From the NCBI GenBank assembly GCA_009922685.1, contig RFVA01000009.1:1-61350 (forward strand): a DNA stretch of 61,350 bases, in the 5' to 3' direction. Position numbers and translations under genes: made by a program. Positions 46,225 to 55,016 of the stretch are shown here, one piece after another; the first letter of the stretch is position 1, and each line of letters begins with the position of its first letter. The notes below the pieces were generated by a model. That model did not search any database and was not told the DNA's origin. It saw only the letters and a program-made list of their open reading frames with translations. Source of the DNA: Gammaproteobacteria bacterium. Its GTDB lineage: Bacteria; Pseudomonadota; Gammaproteobacteria; Methylococcales; Methylococcaceae.

Positions 46225-46280
46225 TATATAAAATAAATACCTCATCCTTCCGGTTGTTTCGAGGCCTTGTGAATTGGCGC

Positions 46281-46309
46281 TTGACTTGTTGTCGCGGGCT
46301 TCATATATT
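46281..46309 (+). promoter_or_regulatory. mraZ (dcw cluster) sigma-70 promoter
   Basis: TTGACT (46281-46286), a 17-base spacer and TATATT (46304-46309) give one mismatch from consensus in each box. The distance to the mraZ start is about 55 bases, leaving room for the MraZ boxes in the leader. Confidence 0.78.
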
Positions 46310-46320
46310 CGCGTCAAATG

Positions 46321-46365
46321 TGGGGAAAAGTGGAGAAACTTGGCGTGAAATGGAGCTGGAGGGAG
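46321..46365 (+). promoter_or_regulatory. MraZ operator: TGG-type boxes repeated every 10 bp
   Basis: TGGGG (46321), TGGAG (46331), TGGCG (46341), TGGAG (46351) and a weaker GGGAG (46361, also the ribosome site) are spaced exactly 10 bases apart. MraZ from several bacteria binds TGGGN repeats with 10-bp period upstream of its own gene and represses the dcw promoter. The boxes lie just downstream of the -10 box. Confidence 0.82.
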
Positions 46366-46368
46366 TAG

Positions 46369-46824
46369 GTGTTTCGTGGTGTCAGTGCAATCAACCTCGA
46401 TGAGAAGGGTCGATTGGCGGTTCCTACCCGCTATCGGGCCGAGCTCGGTGATTGCTGTGATAACCAGATTGTGGTCACGGTGGGGCTTGATAAGTGCCTC
46501 CTCTTATATCCATTACCCGAGTTCGAGGAAATCGAACGAAAGCTGGTCAAGCTGCCAGCGCTCAACAAGAAAGCCAAACGACTTCAGCGTCTTTTAATTG
46601 GTCATGCGACCGAGTGTGAGATGGATGGCCAGGGTCGATTCCTGATTCCAGAACCCTTAAGGCGGTTCGCGGGGCTTGACCGGCGGGCGGCCCTTATTGG
46701 GCAGGGCAACAAGTTTGAAATTTGGGATGAGGACAGTTGGGTCCTGGCGCGTGATGCATGGATCGACGAGGAGCAGGCTGACGAGGAAGCGTTGCCGCCT
46801 GAGCTTGGAACCCTATCCCTCTGA
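46369..46824 (+). CDS. mraZ: MraZ, DNA-binding regulator of the dcw cluster
   Basis: MraZ is an AbrB-like double-domain protein that binds the repeats in front of its own gene. Two SpoVT-AbrB-type halves are visible: INLDEKGRLAVPTRYRAEL and CEMDGQGRFLIPEPLRRFA, each with the conserved DxxGR. The start is GTG at 46369 with the GGAGGGAG ribosome site. Length 151 residues. Its stop overlaps rsmH by one base. Confidence 0.96.
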   Translation: MFRGVSAINLDEKGRLAVPTRYRAELGDCCDNQIVVTVGLDKCLLLYPLPEFEEIERKLVKLPALNKKAKRLQRLLIGHATECEMDGQGRFLIPEPLRRFAGLDRRAALIGQGNKFEIWDEDSWVLARDAWIDEEQADEEALPPELGTLSL

Positions 46825-47762
46825 TGGCCACCGAGCCAAGCCCCCACCGCTCGGTGTTGTTGGAGGAGGCGGTGGAGGGACTCGGTCTTCAGGGGAACGA
46901 TCGAGTGATCGATGCGACGTTCGGTCGAGGTGGCCACAGCCGAGAGATTTTGCGGCGAATGGGACCTCAGGGGGTCTTGTTAGCCCTCGACAAGGATCCT
47001 GAGGCCATTGCCTCACCCGAGGCGGAGGTTCTGCGGGGGGATGGAAGGTTCGAACTGCGGCACCTGAGCTTCGCTGGCATTGAGGCGATGGCGGAGGCGA
47101 AGGGTTGGGCGGGGCAGGTGGATGCGGTGCTCATGGATTTAGGGGTCTCATCGCCGCAGCTGGATCAAGCTGAGCGTGGGTTCAGCTTCATGCGCGAGGG
47201 GCCCTTGGATATGCGCATGAACACGATGGAAGGGCCAACGGCAGCCGAATGGCTGATGAAAGTCGGTCAGCAGGAGTTGGCTGATATCCTTTGGACCTAC
47301 GGTGAGGAGCGGTTTTCTAGGCGGATTGCCGAGGCGATTATCAGCGAACGAAGTCGGGCGCCAATCGTAACCACCAAAGATCTTGTTCGGCTGATCGAGC
47401 GAGTCGTTCCAGTCCGGGACCCTCACAAACACCCTGCGACAAGGACGTTTCAGGCCATACGGATCGTGCTCAACGAGGAGTTGAGTGAGTTGGAGCGGGG
47501 GCTGGGTGCAGCCCTTGAGGTTTTGAGGCCTGGGGGGCGATTAGTCGTCATTGCTTTTCACTCCCTCGAGGATCGTATGGTCAAGCGATTCTTTCGCGAT
47601 CAGGAGCGGGGTTTTCGGGCGGGCGAGCCGGTGCCACTCCTAGGTCGGACGCATCAGGGGCGACTTCATCGGATGGGTAAGGCGATCAAGCCCAGTCTCG
47701 AGGAAGTCAGGGCAAATGTCAGATCGCGGAGCGCGGTCATGCGGATAGCGGAAAAGATTTAA
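46824..47762 (+). CDS. rsmH: RsmH (MraW), 16S rRNA m4C1402 methyltransferase
   Basis: RsmH methylates N4 of C1402 in 16S rRNA. Motifs: SVLLEEAVEGL, VIDATFGRGGHSREIL with the SAM loop, ALDKDPEA, AVLMDLGVSSPQLDQAERGFSF in pieces, DMRMN and IAFHSLEDRMVKRFF. Length 312 residues. The order mraZ-rsmH-ftsL-ftsI is the standard beginning of the dcw cluster. Confidence 0.97.
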   Translation: MATEPSPHRSVLLEEAVEGLGLQGNDRVIDATFGRGGHSREILRRMGPQGVLLALDKDPEAIASPEAEVLRGDGRFELRHLSFAGIEAMAEAKGWAGQVDAVLMDLGVSSPQLDQAERGFSFMREGPLDMRMNTMEGPTAAEWLMKVGQQELADILWTYGEERFSRRIAEAIISERSRAPIVTTKDLVRLIERVVPVRDPHKHPATRTFQAIRIVLNEELSELERGLGAALEVLRPGGRLVVIAFHSLEDRMVKRFFRDQERGFRAGEPVPLLGRTHQGRLHRMGKAIKPSLEEVRANVRSRSAVMRIAEKI

Positions 47763-47764
47763 CG

Positions 47765-48022
47765 ATGCGGATGTTCTTGTTGCTAGTTGCAGTCGCTGTT
47801 GCTTCGGCTCTCGGTGTCGTTCACATGAAATACCGGACTCGATTGCTGTTCTCTGAAATTCAGCGGCTACAGCAGATGAATGAAGCTTATGACGAGACGC
47901 TCGCGCAACTGCAGTTCGAGCAGAACCGTTGGGCTGAGAGGGAGAGAATCGAGCGGCAGGCTCATGACCACCTGGGCATGGACCTTCCAGATCCTACCAA
48001 TATGATTTCTATCAAACCTTGA
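47765..48022 (+). CDS. ftsL: FtsL, divisome protein
   Basis: A bitopic 85-residue protein with an N-terminal membrane helix (MFLLLVAVAVASALGVV) and a periplasmic coiled coil (LLFSEIQRLQQMNEAYDETL) is in the ftsL position between rsmH and ftsI. Sequence conservation in FtsL is weak; identification rests on position, topology and length. The short C-terminal tail after the coiled coil (LGMDLPDPTNMISIKP) is similar to other FtsL proteins. It forms a complex with FtsB and FtsQ. Confidence 0.9.
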   Translation: MRMFLLLVAVAVASALGVVHMKYRTRLLFSEIQRLQQMNEAYDETLAQLQFEQNRWAERERIERQAHDHLGMDLPDPTNMISIKP

Positions 48023-48034
48023 GTTGAAACCGTC

Positions 48035-49762
48035 ATGCTGATGATCAAACCCAAAATGCCGAGTCAGGATTACAGTATCCGATGGCAGATGCTGTTGGGC
48101 GTCATTCTGACCTCGCTATCGGTGCTTATCGGACGAGCGGTGTACCTTCAGGTATTAGATAAGCAGTTCTTGAAACATCAGGGCGATCTTCGGCATGTCG
48201 GGATTATGCCGGTGCCGGCGCATCGAGGCCGGATCACCGATCGAAATGGCGAATTACTGGCGGTCAGTACGCCGGTCAAAACCATTTGGGTAAATCCGAA
48301 AGAGTTTCTAAAGGCGTCGGTCTCGGCCGAAAAGCTTTCAACGCTCGCCGGGCATTTAGGGCTTAAGGTCGAGGAGGTCATTCAGCGCATCGGTGATGAT
48401 GAGGGGCGCGCCTTTGCCTACCTCAAGCGCAAGATGAATCCAGAGCAGGCCGATCAAATTCTGGCGTTAGGCCTTCCTGGAATCTATGCCGAGCGGGAGT
48501 ACAAGCGGTATTACCCTACAGGAGAGGTATCCGCCCATCTTCTTGGTCTGACAAATGTGGATGGGAAGGGCCAGGAAGGGCTTGAATTGGTGATGGAGTC
48601 GTCACTGCATGGAATCGATGGGGCCCGCCGTGCGGTTCGGGATGGCAAGCGGCGGGTCATCGAAAAGATGGAGGACGTTCGGCAACCCGTTCCAGGTAAG
48701 GATGTCGCACTGAGTATTGATTCGAGGCTCCAATATGTGGCCCACCGGGAACTCAGGAATGCCGTGGCGCATCATCGGGCCCGTTCCGGCACGCTGGTCA
48801 TGCTGGATGCAAAAACCGGCGAAGTACTCGCGATGTCTAACCAGCCTGCTTTTAACCCCAATAGCCGCGGCAAGGTGTTGCCGGACGTGTCCCGCAACAG
48901 GGCCATCACCGATCTCTTTGAGCCTGGCTCAACCATGAAACCGTTTGCTATAGCCTGTGCCTTGGAGTTGGGTTTGACCCATCCCCGGCAGATGATCAAC
49001 ACCAATGGCGGGGTGATGCATGTTGGAAGCAATGTGGTCAAGGATGTTCACAGCTATGGTGCGATGGACGTCACCAAGGTGATTCAGAAGTCGAGTAACG
49101 TTGGCACCAGTAAAATTGCTCTTAGTATCCCGCCGAAGAAGCTCTGGTCTTTCTACCACAATTTAGGGTTTGGCCAAACGCTTGAGACCTCCTTCCCAGG
49201 AGAGGCGCGGGGGCGCCTGTCGGACTACCATGGCTGGAGCTTGTTTGAGCAAGCGACCATGTCTTTTGGTTATGGGGTGTCGGTATCCGCGCTGCAGTTG
49301 GCGAGAGCCTATAGCGCGCTGGGAAATGATGGACTGATGCCGATGGTCAGCCTCACCAAGCTCGATCAAGATGCCGAAGCCCATCGGATTATGTCGCCTA
49401 AAACAGCGAATGCCATGATGGCCATGTTGGAAACCGTGGTCTCGAAAGAGGGGACAGCGATTCAGGCGGCTGTTCCAGGATATCGGGTAGCCGGCAAGAC
49501 AGGCACGGTCAAGAAGTTGGGTGCCAGAGGCTATACCGCCTCGAGCTATAACGCACTCTTCGCAGGGGTAGCTCCAGCCAGTAATCCGCGGGTGGTCATG
49601 GTTGTGATGATCGATGAGCCTCGGGCGGGTGATTACTACGGTGGGGTGGTCGCGGCCCCCGTCTTTTCAAAGGTCATGCAAGAAGCCCTCAGGATTTTGA
49701 ATATTGCGCCCGACCAACAAGCACCCTCTATGCTGGTCGCGCATGAGGATGGTTCGAGGTGA
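48035..49762 (+). CDS. ftsI: FtsI (PBP3), septal peptidoglycan transpeptidase
   Basis: Class B penicillin-binding protein, 575 residues. A membrane helix lies at 16-38 (LLGVILTSLSVLIGRAVYL), then the pedestal domain (RGRITDRNGELLAVSTPV). The transpeptidase has SxxK at EPGSTMKPFAI, SxN at QKSSNVGTSKIA and KTGT at VAGKTGTVKKL. All three active-site motifs are intact. An in-frame ATG at 48041 could be used instead of 48035. It works with FtsW at the septum. Confidence 0.96.
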   Translation: MLMIKPKMPSQDYSIRWQMLLGVILTSLSVLIGRAVYLQVLDKQFLKHQGDLRHVGIMPVPAHRGRITDRNGELLAVSTPVKTIWVNPKEFLKASVSAEKLSTLAGHLGLKVEEVIQRIGDDEGRAFAYLKRKMNPEQADQILALGLPGIYAEREYKRYYPTGEVSAHLLGLTNVDGKGQEGLELVMESSLHGIDGARRAVRDGKRRVIEKMEDVRQPVPGKDVALSIDSRLQYVAHRELRNAVAHHRARSGTLVMLDAKTGEVLAMSNQPAFNPNSRGKVLPDVSRNRAITDLFEPGSTMKPFAIACALELGLTHPRQMINTNGGVMHVGSNVVKDVHSYGAMDVTKVIQKSSNVGTSKIALSIPPKKLWSFYHNLGFGQTLETSFPGEARGRLSDYHGWSLFEQATMSFGYGVSVSALQLARAYSALGNDGLMPMVSLTKLDQDAEAHRIMSPKTANAMMAMLETVVSKEGTAIQAAVPGYRVAGKTGTVKKLGARGYTASSYNALFAGVAPASNPRVVMVVMIDEPRAGDYYGGVVAAPVFSKVMQEALRILNIAPDQQAPSMLVAHEDGSR

Positions 49763-51270
49763 ATCTAGATCCTGATCGCCATGCCCCTGTGGCCTTACAG
49801 GATCTATTGATTGGGATGATTGAGTCGAACGACCTTGGAACGGTCGCGATCACGGGCTTACAGCACGACAGCCGTTTGATCCAACCCGGCGATCTATTTA
49901 TTGCGATGAAGGGGCTCCATAGCCATGGCTTGCAGTTTGCCTCCGATGCCATTCAATTAGGTGCTAGCGCCATCCTTTATGATCCAAAGGGGGCGGAGGC
50001 TCAAGAAGACCTCCTGCCCCTAAGTGTGCCTTCTATCCCGCTCCCAAGACTGGATGAACGATTAGGGCTCATTGCGGATCGATTCTTCCATCATCCCTCA
50101 CGGGCGATGACGGTCATCGGGATCACGGGGACGAACGGCAAGACCTCCTGCAGCCATTTCATCGCTCAAGCGCTCAGCATGACGGATCCTGCTGCGGTGA
50201 TCGGCACGTTGGGGTGGGGCGTTCCTGGAGCCCTGGAGGCTACTCGGCATACGACGCCTGATGCCATCGAGGTGCATCGAATTCTTGATCATCTACGCAG
50301 TCAAGGGACACATTTTGTGGCGATGGAAGCCTCCTCCCATGGGCTTGTTCAGGGGCGATTGGGGGGGGTGCGCTTTCAGGGTGCCTTGTTTACTAATTTG
50401 TCCCGAGATCATCTCGATTATCACCAAACCATGGCGGCTTATCTTGAAGCCAAGCTCAGGCTGCTTGATGGGGAAGGACTGGAGTTTGTTGTCTTTAACG
50501 CAGAAGAAGCCTTCGCGGAAAGCATTATCGAGCGGGCCCCCGCTCAAGCCCGCAAGATCGGGTTCTGTTCAGAGTTTTTTGAGGGGGATCTTGAGGGTCC
50601 CCTGCTCCGCTTCGGAGCGATTGAGCAAGGTCCTGATGGGCTGAGGTTCAAGTTGCAATTGGGCGCTGAGGAGGGGTGGCTGAGTTCCCGCCTCTATGGC
50701 GATTTCAATGTCGAAAACGTCGCGGCAACGGTTGCGGTGCTGCTCGGGCTTGGGATTCCATTCGATGTGGCCCTTGGCCGCGTTCATCTTCTGAAGGCGG
50801 TCCCTGGTCGCATGGAAAACCTCCGTGGGCGAGGCCGTCATGTGGTGATTGACTACGCTCACACCCCGGATGCCCTGGACTCGGTCCTTTCCAGCATGAA
50901 GCGTCATTGTGAAGGGCGCTTGTGGGTCGTGTTTGGTTGCGGCGGGGATCGTGATCAGGGGAAGCGTCCCGAAATGGGGCGGGTCGCCGCGCAGTGGGCC
51001 GATGCCATCGTGCTCACCGACGATAATCCAAGGGGCGAAGACGGAAGCGATATAATTAAGGATATTGCTGCGGGCATTCAATCCTTCCCCATCAAAGTGA
51101 TCCGGGATCGGCGCGAGGCGATCCATGCGGCACTTGATCTCGCCCGGGATGGCGATCTGGTTCTGGTGGCTGGGAAAGGCGATGAAGGGACGCAGGATAT
51201 CGGCGGGATCAAAACGCCATTCAGTGATCGGGCGGTCATTGGTGAGTGGATGACTCAAGAGGCCGTCTAG
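49759..51270 (+). CDS. murE: MurE, UDP-MurNAc-tripeptide synthetase (meso-DAP type)
   Basis: MurE adds the third residue of the peptidoglycan stem peptide. The Mur ligase ATP loop is ITGTNGKTSCSHF, the carbamylated-lysine region YLEAKLRLLDGEG, and HTPDALDSVLSSM follows. The specificity motif VLTDDNPRGEDG (DNPR) indicates meso-diaminopimelate rather than lysine. Length 503 residues. The start is a GTG at 49759 overlapping ftsI by four bases. murF, which normally follows, is missing; mraY begins 74 bases later. Confidence 0.96.
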   Translation: MNLDPDRHAPVALQDLLIGMIESNDLGTVAITGLQHDSRLIQPGDLFIAMKGLHSHGLQFASDAIQLGASAILYDPKGAEAQEDLLPLSVPSIPLPRLDERLGLIADRFFHHPSRAMTVIGITGTNGKTSCSHFIAQALSMTDPAAVIGTLGWGVPGALEATRHTTPDAIEVHRILDHLRSQGTHFVAMEASSHGLVQGRLGGVRFQGALFTNLSRDHLDYHQTMAAYLEAKLRLLDGEGLEFVVFNAEEAFAESIIERAPAQARKIGFCSEFFEGDLEGPLLRFGAIEQGPDGLRFKLQLGAEEGWLSSRLYGDFNVENVAATVAVLLGLGIPFDVALGRVHLLKAVPGRMENLRGRGRHVVIDYAHTPDALDSVLSSMKRHCEGRLWVVFGCGGDRDQGKRPEMGRVAAQWADAIVLTDDNPRGEDGSDIIKDIAAGIQSFPIKVIRDRREAIHAALDLARDGDLVLVAGKGDEGTQDIGGIKTPFSDRAVIGEWMTQEAV

Positions 51271-51344
51271 AAGCCTCTCAATGACGTTGATAATAACAAG
51301 TACCAAGCTCTAGGGCCTGGTTTTAGAGGAATGAGGGAGGGGGT

Positions 51345-52427
51345 ATGCTGCTCGCGTTAGCGGATTGGTTGTCGAATTATTACGATGGCTTCAGGGTCTT
51401 TAAATATCTGACCTTTCGGGGGATTCTGGGTATTTTGACCGCGCTGGCGATTTCTTTGATGATTGGCCCCGCGATGATTCGCCAGCTGAGTAAGTACAAG
51501 ATCGGGCAAAGCGTCCGGGATGATGGTCCCCAAAGTCACTTTTCAAAAGCAGGGACGCCGACGATGGGCGGGGCGCTCATACTGGTGGCCGTGGTGCTCA
51601 GTACCCTTCTTTGGGCGGATCTTCAAAACCGCTACATTTGGACCACCTTACTGGTCACCTTAGGGTTTGGGGTGATTGGTTTTGTTGATGATTACAAGAA
51701 GTTGGTGTTGAGGAACAGCAAGGGACTCGCGGCGAGGCACAAATATCTGGCCCAATCAGTGGTGGGCCTGGCGGCAGCCACCTTTCTTTACTGTTCGGCG
51801 ACGGTGCCGGCTGAAACCACCTTCATCCTTCCCTTTTTCAAGCAATTTGCTTGGAACATGGGGCTGGCTTATCCCTTACTGACTTATTTCGTCATTGTGG
51901 GGACCAGCAATGCCGTCAACCTGACCGATGGCCTGGATGGTCTCGCGATCATGCCGACGGTCCTGGTTGCCGGCGCCCTGGCGATTTTTGCCTATGTTTC
52001 TGGAAATGCGGTTTTTGCCGATTATCTCGGGATTCCCTTTGTTCCTCTCTCGGCTGAACTAGTGATCTTCTGTGCCGCCTTGGTCGGGTCTGGATTAGGG
52101 TTTCTTTGGTTCAACACTTATCCGGCTATGGTCTTCATGGGGGATATGGGGGCCCTAGCCTTAGGGGCTGCGCTTGGGATTGTGGCCGTTCTTGTCCGGC
52201 AGGAAGTGGTCCTGGTGATTATGGGGGGCGTTTTTGTGATAGAGACACTCTCCGTCATGATTCAGGTGCTGTCTTTCAAATTGACGGGACGCCGGATTTT
52301 TAGAATGGCTCCTATTCACCACCACTTTGAATTAAAGGGTTGGCCCGAGCCTCGGGTGATTGTGAGGTTCTGGATCATTTCAGTCATTTTGGTCCTCTGT
52401 GGTCTGGCCACCCTCAAACTAAGATAA
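51345..52427 (+). CDS. mraY: MraY, phospho-MurNAc-pentapeptide transferase
   Basis: MraY transfers phospho-MurNAc-pentapeptide to undecaprenyl phosphate to form lipid I. It has about ten membrane helices and the family loops: [36 protein letters not shown] with the catalytic Asp pair, [17 protein letters not shown] and [15 protein letters not shown] with the HHH motif. Length 360 residues is standard. It follows murE directly, where murF would be expected. Confidence 0.97.
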   Translation: MLLALADWLSNYYDGFRVFKYLTFRGILGILTALAISLMIGPAMIRQLSKYKIGQSVRDDGPQSHFSKAGTPTMGGALILVAVVLSTLLWADLQNRYIWTTLLVTLGFGVIGFVDDYKKLVLRNSKGLAARHKYLAQSVVGLAAATFLYCSATVPAETTFILPFFKQFAWNMGLAYPLLTYFVIVGTSNAVNLTDGLDGLAIMPTVLVAGALAIFAYVSGNAVFADYLGIPFVPLSAELVIFCAALVGSGLGFLWFNTYPAMVFMGDMGALALGAALGIVAVLVRQEVVLVIMGGVFVIETLSVMIQVLSFKLTGRRIFRMAPIHHHFELKGWPEPRVIVRFWIISVILVLCGLATLKLR

Positions 52428-52431
52428 GTCC

Positions 52432-53820
52432 ATGTCGCCTTATGCCGCCCCTCCCGAAGGACAGCCATCTCCCCTCCTTGAGGCTTGCTTCGGTATCACC
52501 TTGAATTCGGCGCTCTTGATCGTGGGTCTGGGTAAAACAGGACTCTCCATCGCTCGATTTCTAGGGCAGCATGGCTTGCATTTTGCCATCACCGATACGC
52601 GTGAAAACCCGCCGGGGCTTGAGGCGTTTCGTGATGAGTTTCCGGATGCGGCCGTGTTCCTCGGGGGATTTAATCAGCCGGCCTTCGAGGCCTCCTCGCA
52701 TCTCATTGTGAGTCCTGGTGTTGCGCTCGATCATCCCTTTATTCAAGCGGCCCAGCGCAGAGGGGTCGGTCTGATGGGCGATCTGGATCTGTTTGTAGCC
52801 GCCTCAGAAGCGCCAATCCTCGCGGTAACGGGTTCCAACGGAAAAAGCACGGTCACCACCTTGTTGGGCCTGATGGGTGAGGCGGATGGCAAAAAGGTTC
52901 GGATGGGCGGCAACCTGGGTACTCCGATGCTGGAGCTTCTGGATCGGGAGACGGTGCTTTATATCCTTGAATTATCTAGCTTTCAGCTCGATACCTCGCA
53001 CCGGCTTGAGCCCTTGGCGGCGACCGTACTCAATATTAGTCCAGACCACATGGATCGTTATCAGGACCTTGAGGCCTATGCCGCCTCTAAGCAACGGATC
53101 TTTCGAGGTCATGGGGTGATGGTGTTGAATCGTGATGATCCGATGGTGGCCGGAATGAGGGACCCAGCTCGGGAGATCGTATGGTTCAGTGTGGAGGATG
53201 AATCGGCCGATTTTTCACTCAGAGAAAAGAATGGCGAGGCCTGGCTCTTTGAGGGGGATCATCCGATTCTTCCTCGGCAGGATCTAAAACTCCATGGTCG
53301 TCATAATGTGGCCAATGCGCTCGCAGCGCTTGCGATGGGGCGCGCGGCCGGGTTCTCGGAAGCGGCCATGGTAAGAACTTTGACGAGTTTTAAGGGGCTC
53401 CCTCATCGAACGGAATTGGTCGAGGAATCTGGCGGGGTGGCCTGGATCAATGACTCCAAGGCGACCAACATTGGCGCCTGTGTAGCCGCGCTTTCAGGGA
53501 CGGATCAACCCGTGATCCTGATTGCCGGGGGAGAGGGTAAAGGGCAGGACTTCAAAGAGCTGCGCATGGTGGTCCAGAGTAAAGTTCGTGTGTTGATTCT
53601 CATGGGGCGAGATGCACCAAAACTTGAGGCAGCGTTGGCGGATCTGGTTGAAACCCGAATGGTTGCTACGATGAAAGAGGCCGTGAGTGCCGCTCGGGCG
53701 CTGGCCCGGCCTGGTGATGTGGTTCTCCTGGCGCCGGCGTGCGCCAGTCTTGATCAGTATAAGGATTATCAAGAGCGAGGCCGCATGTTCGCCGAGGAAG
53801 TGAGAAAGGGGGTCCCATGA
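52432..53820 (+). CDS. murD: MurD, UDP-MurNAc-L-alanine--D-glutamate ligase
   Basis: MurD adds D-glutamate to UDP-MurNAc-L-alanine. N-terminal Rossmann loop LIVGLGKTGLSIARFLG, ATP loop AVTGSNGKSTVTTLLG, LELSSFQLDTSHRL, NISPDHMDRY and the C-terminal segment INDSKATNIGACVAAL with VILIAGGEGKGQDF. Length 462 residues. An unconserved N-terminal stretch of about 22 residues precedes the usual beginning, so a later start is possible. Overlaps ftsW by four bases. Confidence 0.96.
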   Translation: MSPYAAPPEGQPSPLLEACFGITLNSALLIVGLGKTGLSIARFLGQHGLHFAITDTRENPPGLEAFRDEFPDAAVFLGGFNQPAFEASSHLIVSPGVALDHPFIQAAQRRGVGLMGDLDLFVAASEAPILAVTGSNGKSTVTTLLGLMGEADGKKVRMGGNLGTPMLELLDRETVLYILELSSFQLDTSHRLEPLAATVLNISPDHMDRYQDLEAYAASKQRIFRGHGVMVLNRDDPMVAGMRDPAREIVWFSVEDESADFSLREKNGEAWLFEGDHPILPRQDLKLHGRHNVANALAALAMGRAAGFSEAAMVRTLTSFKGLPHRTELVEESGGVAWINDSKATNIGACVAALSGTDQPVILIAGGEGKGQDFKELRMVVQSKVRVLILMGRDAPKLEAALADLVETRMVATMKEAVSAARALARPGDVVLLAPACASLDQYKDYQERGRMFAEEVRKGVP

Positions 53821-55016
53821 ACGCTCCACTATCCGCTCAAAACAAGGGTCTGGTCCTCCAATGGCGCGGACATCGTTTTTACCTCGATCCCGTTCTGTTG
53901 ATCACCTCGCTGGCCTTGCTGTTATTCGGTTACGTCATGGTGACCTCGGCATCCTTGCATCTGGGGGATAAATTGGCCGGTGATAGTTATTATTTTCCAA
54001 GACATCAGCTGATCCATATCGCTTTAGGTCTGATGGCGGGAGTGATGGCGGGTTCCGTCAAGCTTGAAACTTGGCGCGACATCTCCCTTCAGCTCTTTTT
54101 TGCCGGTCTGGTGTTATTGGTCGTTGTCCTCATCCCGGGTATCGGCAAGGTGGTCAATGGCAGTTCCCGCTGGATCAACCTCTTAGGCCTTAGGATTCAG
54201 GTATCAGAAGTTTTCAAGCTGATTGCCGTGGTTTATATGGCGAGCTTCATTGACCGTCATATCAGTGTCGTTAGGACCTCCTACCAAGGGATGTTGCGCC
54301 CTTTTCTGCTGTTAGGTGTCGCGGCCTTCTTGTTGCTCAAGGAGCCTGATTTTGGCGCGACGGCGGTTATTCTTTCGGTCGCATTAGGCATGCTTTTCCT
54401 TGCCGGGGCGAGCCTTTGGCAATTTGGCGCGCTGATCGCGGTCTTTGTGGGGGCTGGGGTGGCGTTGATCATGACGGCGCAATATCGCCTTCGCCGCGTG
54501 CTGAGCTTCATCGATCCTTGGGACGATCCTCTCAATAGTGATTTCCAGCTCACCCAGGCACTCATTGCCTTTGGGCGGGGTGAGTGGAGTGGCGTGGGTC
54601 TTGGATCGAGTATCCAGAAGATGTTCTATCTCCCTGAGGCGCACACGGACTTTTTGTTCTCGGTGATTGGGGAAGAGCTGGGGCTGGTAGGAACCACCTC
54701 GGTGATTTTGCTCTTTATGGTGCTGGTCTGGCGGGCATTTGTGATTGGTCAGTTGGCAGAAACCTCCGGCACCCGTTTCTCGGCCTTTCTGGCCTATGGG
54801 ATCGGCGTCTGGTTTGGGTTGCAGGCCTTTATCAATATGGGCGTCAATATGGGAATGCTGCCGACCAAGGGCCTTACGCTGCCGCTCATGAGCTATGGGG
54901 GGGGCAGCATCATGGTGATGTGTGCGGCCTTGGCTCTCCTGTTCCGTGTCCGCAGTGATGCGATTGCGGCGGTCAGTGCCAAACCGAGAGTGAGGTCGAC
55001 GTGGTCAAACGTATAA
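53817..55016 (+). CDS. ftsW: FtsW, septal peptidoglycan glycosyltransferase (SEDS)
   Basis: FtsW is a SEDS-family polymerase acting with FtsI. It has about ten membrane helices, VNGSSRWINLLGLRIQVSE, FLLLKEPDFGATAVI with the conserved catalytic-region Asp, DPLNSDFQLTQALIAFGRGE and GMLPTKGLTLPLMSYGGGS. Length 399 residues. The start overlaps murD, and the stop overlaps murG by 16 bases. Confidence 0.96.
   Translation: MNAPLSAQNKGLVLQWRGHRFYLDPVLLITSLALLLFGYVMVTSASLHLGDKLAGDSYYFPRHQLIHIALGLMAGVMAGSVKLETWRDISLQLFFAGLVLLVVVLIPGIGKVVNGSSRWINLLGLRIQVSEVFKLIAVVYMASFIDRHISVVRTSYQGMLRPFLLLGVAAFLLLKEPDFGATAVILSVALGMLFLAGASLWQFGALIAVFVGAGVALIMTAQYRLRRVLSFIDPWDDPLNSDFQLTQALIAFGRGEWSGVGLGSSIQKMFYLPEAHTDFLFSVIGEELGLVGTTSVILLFMVLVWRAFVIGQLAETSGTRFSAFLAYGIGVWFGLQAFINMGVNMGMLPTKGLTLPLMSYGGGSIMVMCAALALLFRVRSDAIAAVSAKPRVRSTWSNV

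Larger units (their letters stand above)
45937..46368. promoter_or_regulatory. 432-base control region upstream of the division and cell wall cluster
   Basis: No gene is visible. The left part has an imperfect hairpin (45947-45978, GGTCA / TGACC arms) without a T tract, perhaps ending the DUF2892 transcript. The middle is T/C-rich. At 46203-46245 it becomes AT-rich, with a perfect inverted repeat AATCATA / TATGATT (46207-46224). A consensus-like promoter and the MraZ operator follow. Confidence 0.6.

Noticed and set aside
49759-51270. A murE-murF fusion explaining the missing murF
   Set aside because: The product is 503 residues with one ATP loop and one DNPR motif, the size of MurE alone.
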